Position numbers and translations under genes: made by a program
The notes under the pieces: generated by a model
Databases searched by the model: none
Told to the model about the DNA's origin: nothing
Seen by the model: the letters and a program-made list of their open reading frames with translations, nothing else
Source: Cryptomeria japonica
Lineage: Eukaryota; Streptophyta; Pinopsida; Cupressales; Cupressaceae
Length of the DNA: 64,000 nucleotides
Direction of reading: 5' to 3'
Assembly: GCF_030272615.1 (NCBI RefSeq)
Contig: NC_081408.1
Span: forward strand, 609,434,173-609,498,172
Part shown: positions 12,101 to 24,100 of the stretch, one piece after another
How positions within the stretch are numbered: position 1 is the first letter of the stretch
Layout of the letters: every line of letters begins with the position of its first letter

Positions 12101-15100
12101 TCCTACCCTTTGCAACTTGACAAACTCTACAACTTTACACATATCTCTTAACATCCTTATGAATCTAGGGCCAAAAGTACTGCTCACTCACCAATGCTAC
12201 CGTTTTGTCAATACCAAAATGTCTAGCTAATCCTCCATTGTGTTTCTCCTTTACCAGATTCTCCCTCATAGAACTCTTAGGTATGCACAATTGAACTCCT
12301 TTGAATAACATCTCATCCTGAATGAAGTAATCCAAACACTTGCTTCTATCTACCATAACTGGTTCTCTACATGCTTTCCAAGGTTTTGCAAAATCCGGGT
12401 CATCATCATACAAAGTCTTCAATTCTTCAAATCCTAATACTATCACTCTCATCTCTGTCAGCAAATTCCTTCTCCTGCTCTCACCAACAACTTTGTTAGA
12501 TTTCCCACTTGTATGCTTCAACACAGGTGTAACTCTACAAGAGTTCTACCCATCTCATATGTCTTTGATTCAACTTACTCTGACTGTTTAAATACTGCAA
12601 AGCTTGATGATCTGTATACAACACAAACTCCTTAGGCAACAGGTAATGTCTCCACTTCTTCAAGGCTTGAACTATGGCATAAAACTCCTGATCATATACT
12701 GAATATCTCCTCCGGGCATCATTCAATTTCTCACTGAGATAAGCTACTGCACTCCCTTCCTGACTCAAGACTGCTCCTATTGCTGTTCCACTTGCATCAC
12801 AATCCACTTGAAATACTTTATTGAAATCCGATAAATCTAACATAGGCTGTTCAGTCACTTTCTGCTTCAACAGTTCAAAACTTTTGTTTGCTCCGGTGGT
12901 TGAATTCCTTCCCATCTCCTCTCATGGTCTCAGTCATAGGGTTACAAATTGAACTAAACTTCTAATGAACTTCCGGTAAAAACTAGCCAATCCATGAAAT
13001 GATCTTACCTCTCTAATGCTTTCTGATGTAGGCCACTCAACAATTGCTTTTACTTTCTCAAGGTCCATCTTTTATCTCTTCCGGTTGTTCTCCTTCCGGT
13101 TTCGGGAACCAATTCCATGCAATGATTGATACTTCTCACAGGTGGCAATCCATCAGGTACATTATTTGAAGTGATGTGTTCATATTTTGTTAGCAAATCT
13201 TTTATCTCTTCCGGTTGTTCTCCTTCCGGTTCCGGTTTCTCAGTTTTCTTAGGAATTAGAGCAAAACACACATTCTCATGTCTCAATCCATCCAGGAATT
13301 TCCTTCCATCTACAAAACAGATTCTTGCATTCGTACAGACTTCATTCTTCAAAGGTTCCTCCAAAGGCAACAAGGTTTGCTTCATCTCATTGACAACAAT
13401 AGTGTATGTATTCTTCCTACCATCATGTACTACCTGTCTATCAAACTGCCAAGGTCTACCCAATAAAAGATGACAAATATCCATAGGCATAATATCACAC
13501 AAGACTTCATCATGATAATTCCCAATTTTCAATTTCACCAAACATTGTTCACTTACTAACAACTTATGTTCATCCCGAATCCATGCTATCTGATAAGGTT
13601 TATGGTGTTTCAATCTCTCCAAATTCAACTTATTCACCATCTCTTCTGAAACAAGATTATCTGAACTACCACTATCAATAGCAACTTTACAACACTTACC
13701 GGATACCTTACATCTGGTCTTGAACAAATTCTTCCTCTGCAAGGGCTCTTCATCTCCTCTGGTATGACACAAAGCTCTTCTCATCTTCAACAGTTCTCTA
13801 CTTTTGGTTTATTGTCTGATCCGGTGGGGTTTTCTTCCACCATTGCTGGTCTTCTGGTATTCTCTATCTTCTTACACTCGAAAGAACGATGTCCTTCTCC
13901 TCCACACTTATAGCAAGTTCCTCTAAATGTTCTCTTGTCTTGTCTTCCAAAATTCTCATTTTGGTAGCCATCTGGTTCTCTCCTTCTGTAGAAATTTCTA
14001 CCATCTTTCCGGTATGAATTACCTTCTTTGTCCACTTCCTTGTCCTTGTTCTGATTTGTATAGAACCTCTACCTCCAGTATATCCTTTTCCTCCCTGAAA
14101 TCTTCCTCTGGTAAACCTTCCACCTTTGCCTCTCTGCCTTTGCTCATGTCTTTTGTTTAGCTTCTCTTTTGCCTTTAGGGCATACTGGTAAGCCTCTTCA
14201 ACACTCTCCAATTTGATCAAACTGAGTTCATCTTGTATAGACATCCGCAATCCATTCAAATATCTTGCAACTTGTTCAACTTCATCATCAACATGTTTGG
14301 ATTTGATATTCAACTTGTAAAATGCTTCGGTGTACTCCTTCACGCTAGATTCCTTCTGTCTCAAATTCTGCAACTTTCGGAATAGATTCACTTGATAATC
14401 AGTTGGCATAAACTTTGACTTTAACCTAGCAATCATTCGATCCCATGTCTTAATCTTCTCTTTACCTCTTCTCTGTCTATCAACTTGCAAATGCTCCCAC
14501 CAAAGAGACGCATGACCTTTCAACCGGGTACAGGCTTATTTCATCTTCCTCTCTTCTGCAGTGTTTTCAAAATCAAAATATTTCTCTATCTCCAAGATCC
14601 AATCCATCAATTCATCCGAATCCAACTTCCCATCATATTCCGGTGGGGTAAAATAAGGTTTAGTATTCGCCCTACTCAAAATCCTCAAAAACCTTTCCTC
14701 ATCCGGATCATCCGTTGGTGGGTTTACTTGTTTTGCCGGGGGCTTCTTCTCCTTCATCTTCACTTACATCATTAATATGTCGGCCTCTTCTTTGGGCTGT
14801 CTCCACGGCTTCCAACCGGGCTGCTATGCCTCGCAACATCTCCATCACAACAGGGTTTGCATTCCCACGTGTTCCACCATTCCTATTTCCTCTATGCGCC
14901 ATCGTTCACGCCGGTCCTCTGTAGTTGTAGGTCGGCTCCATAATCCACCACCCTACAATGAAAATTTCAGGACACGCAACCTCCGAAACGAAACTCGCTC
15001 TGATACCACTTGAAGTAGCCATCGGTGAGGAGGGACCTAAAAGAGATCAATCCGGAACGGTCAGCAAGAGTAACACAACAGAAACACAAAGATATGGAGG

Positions 15101-18100
15101 CAATGTAGAACAGATTGTTTTATTTCATGTAAATCGGTTACAACTAACTGGTAACAACCGGGTTATAGCATAACCGACTCACAGGCCTGGTAGAACATAC
15201 ATAATAGGTCACAACTGAGACCTTCAATCTTAAGATCTATCTTCTACGCTCAATTTAGCTGCTTGATTCTTCGATTCCTTACATTCTAATGTGCAATTAC
15301 AATTATATGTATGATCCAAAGGATCCGGTCAGCCCAAAAAGGGATCAAAACCCGAAGAACAAGACCTAATGTGTAAAATCAACAAGGTTGGCCTCTGCCA
15401 AGAGATTCCTCTGGAAAATCCAAAAGATAAAGTGTAGATCACAGGAAAAGGTCGGCCACATGCCAAGGAACATCTGAATCAATGCCCAAGGCTTTGCAAG
15501 CTTCGGAAGGGGTTCCGATAGATCACAAAAATAGGTCCAGGCAATCGGTAACAAGAACTGTCAACCTGTAACAAGAAACTGTCAAGGAAACCGATAGCGA
15601 TATCTTGCCGGAAAATGATCCAAATGCGATGCGGTCTGGAAATAAGAAAGATGATCAAGTCTTCAAGTAGAATCCAACTCCATAGGATCTGGTGAGCCAA
15701 AATCGGGACACACAAAAAGAAAAGCTAAAACTGCAAACAGAAAGCAAAATAGAAAGAAAATGTTTTTGGTTGATGCAAGATTGCTATGAACTGGGGATGC
15801 CCCTGCATCATAAGGTGACAGTTAAGATTAGACAAGATTTTGACATGTGTCATGATTCTGTGCAATCAGACAACTAAAGTGTTTACCTAGCTAACTAAAA
15901 GTAGTTGTCAAAAGATAAGATCATGTGACAACTATCTATCCTCTAGGACACCTAGGACTTAAGTAAACTAAAGTCATTTGAATAAGTCTCTCACTAGGAA
16001 CTAGCTAAAACATTAGGTACAAGACCTTAGTAGGTCCAAAACTTTATTTACATCAACAGATTTGACAAACCACATTTGGATGATGGAACTCAATCAAAGA
16101 TGAACAATCATATGATCTACAAAAGAAAAAATTGATTTCCTTTTCTCCTTTTCCTATTATGGTAGATTCTTCACGTAAGATGTGTAGACGTATAAAAATG
16201 ACCATATTCCTAAATGAATATTCAATGTTCATTTTATTCCCATTTGTCTATTTAGTTAAATCTAATTTAATTAAATCACCCACATTCTTCTATTTAATTA
16301 AATAAATTATTCAATTTATTTAGTTAAATTCACTTAAGCCCTTTACATCATTTAATTGAATAAATCATTTTATTTAATTAAATCCCTTCTTCTTACTTTT
16401 AATTAAATTTACATTTAATTAATAGTTTATCCCAAATTGAATAAATCTAATTTATTCAATTTCCCAAATTGCAACCAAATTGAAATAAAGCAATTTATTT
16501 TAATTAATTCTATTTTCCTTCACCCACTTGCATTTTCCTACATCTCTCACTTGCATCCTAAACCCTATTCCTAATTTCTTCTAGAATCTATCTAATCCTA
16601 ATCAATTAACCCAAACCCATTCATTATCCCCTTTCCCTAAATTTGAGGAGGTCACTTCTCAAATTTGGAGTAAAGTCTTCTAAAAGCATTAAAGCCTTTA
16701 TCCATTCAACAAGCTAACTTATTGAATACCCCCAAATTTGGAAGGACTCTTACAAATTTGTCCCCAAAGTTTTCAAACCATTAATGGTTAACTAACCCTT
16801 AGTGGCATGGTTAGAGACTTTTTGACTAACTTAACCTCCATCTAACCTAGGGGTCTCATCAAGCATTCATTGCTTTGACCATGGTTATCCCTTTTAACCT
16901 TTGCACAAGAGTTTACCCCTTGGATAAAAGCTTTATCCATTGGATAACGCTAACCTAACCTTAACCCTTACCTCCTAAGGTAACCATAAGGTCTTCTCAA
17001 GCATTTAATGCTTCTTTCATCTCCTCTCAACCAGTCTTATGTTGACAATTGTCACCATTTCATCGGTGAAAATTGTAAACATGGATTGATAACTTTCAAT
17101 CCTGACCCTTGATTAGATCCTTCAATCTTGACCATCCGTTGCCCTATTTTCACTATAAATAGAGCTCTCATTCCTCCATTTTGGAGATCCATGCAAGCTT
17201 TTAGTATCTCATTTATGCTCAAATTTATCAATACATCTAGCTTCTCTTTGTAATAGGAATTAATCTAATAAGCATTTTAGACTATTTCCTTTATCATTAG
17301 CTTAAATCATTAACTAAGTATATCATGGTAGGATAGTATTGCTACTAATCTTGTCATCTTATAATCTAGTTTATTGCATTTGTAGAATCATGCATAGATA
17401 GGATGCATTTCATAATTAAATCAATCATAAGCATCCCTCGTTCTTGCATTCATCATCCCTAAGCCACTTTGCTTAGTGATTTGAGAGCAAAGGCATTGGC
17501 TTGAGGGACCTTGTGAGATAGAGAACCATGGAACCAACCTTGGGAAGTTGAGTCATTCTTCATGATTCCATAACTTGCACCAAGAAGTCCCGTGGGTGTG
17601 TGAACAAGCCTCTTTGAGACCACATTTTTGCATTTTAAGTTTCATTGACCCGCTTTTCCCGCACACAAGATGCAATGGAAAATTTAAAGAAAACAAAGGA
17701 GGAAGAGTGAGGTGGTGAGATTGAACACTAAATGTAGTGGGTGGGTGAGGAGGTTTGTGAAGTCTAACATGGGGCCAAGTATAGGTGGGTGTTTGCATTT
17801 TGAATACAATAGAGATTTTGTTTTTCCTTTCTGCAAAAAATTGGAACATACAATGAAATTTATCTCGTGTCCAAATTTTAGTTCCCATATGGTTGAGGAC
17901 TTTGAATGACTATGTGGTGGATAGTTGTCTGTTTTACCATTGACCACACTCCCATCAATCAAAGTTTTTAATGATTTTTCAAGTTAATAACATGATACAA
18001 GGTACCATTGATTGTAGGGAATGAGCAGCTAGACAAACTTCTAGAGAACATGTCGCATCAAGCTTGTAGAACCTAGGAGTTGGAACATACCATGTAGATG

Positions 18101-21100
18101 AGTGACACTATGGGTCACATTCCATCTCATAGATACAAATATATTGTAAGATGTAATCACTAGTAGTGAGGAAACTGGCAATGTAATGATAGAGAGATAG
18201 AATATAGAAAGGAATTTAATAAAACATACAATATGAATGTATAGAAGAATATAAGGAGTTACAAGAATGTATATGATGTACTAAATGAATATAATCATTA
18301 CAAATACTTTTGGGTCTTATAGGATGTGTTATGTATGTTCTTAACATTTTGTTAAATAGATAATCTTCTGTCCGGATTTAATTCTCTGTTTCCCTTAATA
18401 GGACTGAGTCCGGGGTATAAGACTACAACACTAGAATAGTGAGGATACAAGAGTGATGTAATGATAGAGAGATAGAATATAGAAAGGAATGTAATAAAAC
18501 ATACAATAGGAATATATAGAAGAATATAAGGAGTTACAAGGATGTATATGATGTACTAAATGAATATAATCAATACAAATACTTTTGGGTCTCAATATTA
18601 TGTGTTATGTTCTTAATATTCTGTTAAATAGATAATCTTCTGTCCGGATCTAATTCTCTGTTTCCCTTAATAGGGTTGAGTCCGGGGTATAAGACTACAA
18701 CACTAGAAAGTCATCGGGGTCTAGTCTGTGCCCCTAGATTTCTTGCTAACAACCATCATGAGGTCCAGGCAGAACTCAACCAAGGATGAACAATCTTCTC
18801 ACCTACATATTATTTTCTCTTCTTGTTATGATTAATTTTTTAATTAATGTTCCAAAAATTTTGGAACTAAGAGCTGGAGAAGGAAGAGTTGGTTGGTGAG
18901 ATTGAAGACTGAATGTAACAGATGAGTGAATGAGGTTTTGGAAGGATAAGTTGGGGCCAAGTGTAGGTGGCCTATTGAGTACAATAGAGATTTGGCTTTG
19001 TTTACTTTATGCTTAGTTTTTCCTGTATAAACGTTGGAAATTTCTATAAATTTTGTCTCTGTGTATTTAATTTGAGTTTCCTATTGTGACTGAGCATCTT
19101 GATTGACTTTGGTTGGTAGTAGTTCATTTGACCCTCGACCACACAGCTACCAATTGAGCTTTATCAAGAGTCTCTCATGTTAACATCTTGAGGCACATGC
19201 AAAATCCCATGTTAGCCAAACATTAATGTGTAGTTGTGGAACCTTTTTTTACTAAATTCTCATGAATGTATTAAAAATTGTTATGCGTAACTATGTGAGC
19301 CCTGGCATGACATTAAATCATTGAATCAACCAATCTTTATGCAGCTATGCTAAATAGCAGAGGTCTAATGTCTCAGGTTCTCTATTTCAAGGAATAAGCA
19401 ATATGGTCTCTTGTGAAGTAATTGTAGAGGGAGTTCTTATACATAGTAAATCATCTACATGAATTTCACAACAAACATGGTTATATAACAAATCACACTG
19501 TATAATGCTAAGAGAGATCATCACACAAAGAACACACAACATGATACACTGCAAAAATCATTGTGTTTGTATAAGCTTTGAGAATATTGAATATCTTCTG
19601 AATTATATACATAGTTCCCTAAAAAATGTCATGCAGTGGTATCTGATACAGTGAAATGATATGATTAATGCCTAGGAGCAATGTATAATAAATGAGTCTA
19701 GGAGTGGGTTGGGAAGGGGCATGATGGTTGGAACTACCTGTAAGTAGATGATAATTATCTCCTATGTAAATTCAAGTCATAACGCAATCATACTGCTTCT
19801 GTTGATAACAGAGCAAAACATACAACTGCAAAATACCTTTATTCCATTGCCATCATCAAAGCTATATACAATCAGAGTCAACAGTATTTAATTGCTACTC
19901 CATCTTAGACCAGTATAGGTGTGAATAAAACATGAAATATATTTTAGTGCTGGTCAGAAACAAGATGTGAGTAACCATGAAGTTGGGAATAAAAGCATCG
20001 ATAACTTATGTAGGCTACATATTATATGGATATAACTCCTCTCAACCTTACCATGGACTGTGGGGTGAAATTCCGATATAATAATGATTTACTGTAATTA
20101 CTCTCTTGTTTGTCTGTGATGCAGGTTCTCTTAACTCCAACAGTTTTGAAGGTACACACTACAAAGACTTGTATATCTCAACCACAATAGGTGTAATTTA
20201 AGCATCTATAATTCTATTCATTGTTGATATTTACAAATAGTGACTAGGCATTCTAATAATAACTATCATTAACTTCCATACTGTTCTTCATTCTCAGTGT
20301 AATCATTTGTGCAAAGAACTAATCATGCTAATGCTGAATTGCTCTTTCTTGGATGCTACACCTTAGCCATATTGACTTTAAATTTTAAAATAAGAGCACT
20401 ATAGCTTGGTTCAGCTTTTTTATAGTCTTTTTTGTTATGAATATAATATATGCTAATGTGGTAAAACCTAAATATTGAGATTTGAAAGCTTGTATTTTTT
20501 AAAATAGAGATTTGAATCTCTTAAATGGAAACCTGAATCTGGAAGATAAGTCTGAATTTATGAGACCAAGAATTATGTTTTGTGAAACAGAAAATCTGAT
20601 TATTGAAATCTAACATGTTTCAATCTTTATCATTGTCAACTGGATCCACTATTGTAATTGCCTGCTTTAAAACACAGATTTTTTGGGAGGACAGGGATAT
20701 TAAATCTTTAACAGATCTAATACTATTCAGAAAAGACAAAATAAATGGGAACTACATCTAAAACAGTTGAACTTCAGACTAAAATTTTGTAATGAAAACT
20801 GTAGTTGAAGAAAACAATATAAAACAAATGAACGACAAAGAAAATACCAATATATTTTAAATGGCACAAGATACATTTATAAACAGATTAATATTATATA
20901 AGTACAAACAAAGATTGGTTTGGATTTGTGTTGCAATTCAATAATGTGTTTAAATTTTCAATCAATTATTAACTTATTGTACAATTTTTGTTCTTTGTGT
21001 TTTCAAATTGAAATACAGGCCCTATTTAATATGGTGGTTCATTAGAAAGTTCTTAGGCTATTTCATTAGTTCAGTCTGTTGCTAGTCTCAACCCTTTGAT

Positions 21101-24100
21101 AAATTTGATGGCTATATTATTAAAATATCAAACAGCCGTCAGACACAATTTTCTGAAAAATCTATTTGATAGGGTACACAGTTCCCAATAACATTCACTT
21201 TGTCATAATCAATTGATTGATAACTCTTTCATGATCTTTGGTATATCTACTCATACTTTTAAATGGGCAACATAATAATTATTAATTTACCTTAGTGGAT
21301 ATCACCAACACAACTGACTTATCCACTCACATTGAATTTATTCATTCACAAGGTTGCCACTGGTTGACAACTCAAGAGGAACCAGTCAAAGTTATACAAA
21401 CTTGTGGGTTTCACCAACATATCCGAACTAGGCAATTTCTAGCATTAACTTTACACTTCCCAAAGGATTGCCCACTAATATCAGCAACTCATTGGGATGC
21501 TTGGTGCATGTATACTTACACAAACACCCTCTAATGGTGACTAACTGTTGGTCTCTCTCATGCTTCTTGCATATGATTCACGTGTAATTTTCCCAAGTTG
21601 TGAGCTTCTATGCTTCCATGACCATATCAAGTCCTGCCAAAGATGCAACATAAAAATTACAGCTGGTCTTATATTTTTAAAATCTGCAATTTCTGCATTT
21701 TAACCATAAGCTTACAATCCAATGAATGCATTAATGTAAATGGCTGGTAAAATTAAAAAATTCTCAAATCAACCATTACATCAACAGAATACACTAATAA
21801 TAATATAATATCTGTGATGTTGTGAGTGTTGTTTGGATCAAAAAAGTTTGAACAGATTTTCTGTATACCTTGCATCTCACTATCAAGCTCTAATGTGGGA
21901 TGATTCTCAAGGCAACAGGCAAAATGGTAAGGGAAAGCATTAAGACCTTGCGCTGTTCTTGGTCCTCTGTATTGCTAGTTTTTGAAATGATAATTGATTG
22001 AATTGATTATTACAAAAGGAGATGAAAGCTCCTTATAAAGAGTTTACAAGACAAGCTTTGCATAAGGGAAACAACAAAAAGGAAACTAAACAACTAACTA
22101 AGATGACCATTATAGAAACATTACATTATTATTTTAGTACACTCCCTTAATGGTCATCCTACCAACTACCCTACAAAAGACTTAACATAATCTGCAGGTC
22201 ATTTGGCCATGAATGCATAGAAGGCTACCCCCTTCTCCTTAGAACGCTCTACGACATGAGCTTGTTGTGACCCTCCCTGGTTTTGTAAAACTTCTAGATA
22301 TGACCATGTTTACCACAATCCTTCCAAAGCTATCGCTCTCCTTATCCAAATACACTGAGATCAGCTTCTCAAAAAACTTCAATTTTGTTGACAAAAAAAT
22401 CGGCAAAAAACTAAAACTTACTGTAAGACAGTACCCCAGTTTTGTGGAAAAATTGTCAAACCTTGATGTGATGATTCGGAAATCGCACACCTTCGTTTTT
22501 GTGGAAAAATTGTAAAAACCCCCAAAACAACACCCTTAGTGATTTTTTGTGGAAAAAATCATTCATCTAAGAAAGAACCCATGATTTTTTTTATATGAAA
22601 AAATCACGCAAAAAATGAAAAACCAACCATGATTTTTAGGTGAAAATCATGCAAGACCCTCCAGACTTAGTGTGACATAATAATAGAGACATCGCGTGAC
22701 AAAAAGAACCTTCAGTAGACCCACGATTTTTTAGAAAAATCATGATCAAAAACTCAAACAAACCCTTCATAGAAAAACCCTCGCGATAAAAAGAACCCAT
22801 CGTGAGTAGAAACATGCAAAAAAAAGTGGCCATGATTTTTGTGGAAAAAAAGTCTAAACCCTAGCGCTCAACACCATTCACGATCTCAAAAAAATAGTCT
22901 TGTCTCAAAGAATAGCCTGAGAACTTGAGCAAACAACACTGTATCACATGGAAGATCATAACTCAGACGGAAAAGAAAGAAATCTGGATGCAGCTGCAAA
23001 AATGCAGAAGATCCGTTGTGGAAGGAACCATAACCGCCACGAAAAATGTAGAAGACGGCCATGAAATTTGTCTGAAAATCTTAAGTAGTGGGAAATAATT
23101 AATCACGTGAAAATAATCATTGACAATATAAAACTAATGTCATCACATGGAAAATGAATCTCAAATTGTAGAATAGAGAAAACCCAATCTTTTTATCTCG
23201 TCATGGTATGAGAAAAGGCCGTCACAATTCTTAGAAAAATAAGGCGACTTGTCGCGATAGGAAACCAGGTCGCAGAAAAACAACACACATAGAACCATCA
23301 TAGAAGAATGTAGGGTCGTTGTGGAAAACAAAACTTCACACAAACAAAATGCCCGAAAAAATGGTGTGATCAAGAGGATATCGTGATTCTTAGTAGAGAA
23401 AGATCACGCAAAAAGTCCATATGATTTCTCAATACACTTGTGTGATTTTTTAGACAAAATCTTTGAAATCTGCAAAAAAATCAGAAACCCTTTGTGTGCA
23501 ATTCTTTTATTTCCTCCTTGATTGTAACAAAGGAAAACCAGTGTTACCTAGAAGCGCGTTTCCACCCTACAGGCACATGTTTTGGAAATGGAAATGGTTT
23601 CAGGTACATGGGGCGGCCAAAAACATTTCCAAGCCGTCCCCGATCAAGCAAAATTTTCAGAAACGGTATTGGAAACTTGAAAACGATCAACTATGTAGTT
23701 GGAGACCTTTGACCGTTCCCCGAACGGTTGGGGACAGCCAAGCCGTCCCTCGACTGTCTCGAGGATGGAAAATCGTTTCCGATGACAGGATGGATAAAAA
23801 AATATTTTTTTACAAAATTTATTTTTAATATTAAAACGGTAAACCTAAATATTTAAAAAATAATAAAGGCCTTTGCTTATTTAAATATTTTGATATATGA
23901 TATGATACTTTTCATTGTTTCAATGAATTATATCTATGAATGTATGAAATTGAAATTTGAACTCTTATTTGATTCTTTTTATGTTCTTATTCTATGATGA
24001 TTCGATTTGATTCATTTGATGCTATGTTCCTAGTTCTATGATGATTTGATGAATGATCATTGATTCAATGATTTTAGAATATAGATTTTGATTTATAAAT

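Larger units (their letters stand above)
11892..16058 (-). mobile_element. Ty3/Gypsy element, 5' LTR to integrase, RT core deleted
   Basis: On the minus strand the order is LTR (15011-16058), primer-binding site (complement 14997-15008, exact initiator-Met type), gag, zinc knuckle, aspartic protease, a short RT C-terminal piece, RNase H, integrase zinc-binding region and the start of the integrase core. The RT catalytic region is missing and the 3' part beyond the integrase start is truncated at 11892. The order protease-RT-RNase H-integrase is diagnostic of Gypsy. Confidence 0.85.

Noticed and set aside
20126-20152. A short stretch flanked by ...gatgcag and GTACAC that looks like a micro-exon.
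   Set aside because: Lumazine synthase coding sequence joins directly from the exon ending at 6126 to the one starting at 25799 with no missing residue, so no exon is needed here and inserting it would break the conserved core.
21295-21534. A 79-codon + strand ORF rich in His and Thr.
   Set aside because: No domain similarity and atypical composition; likely chance in the giant intron.
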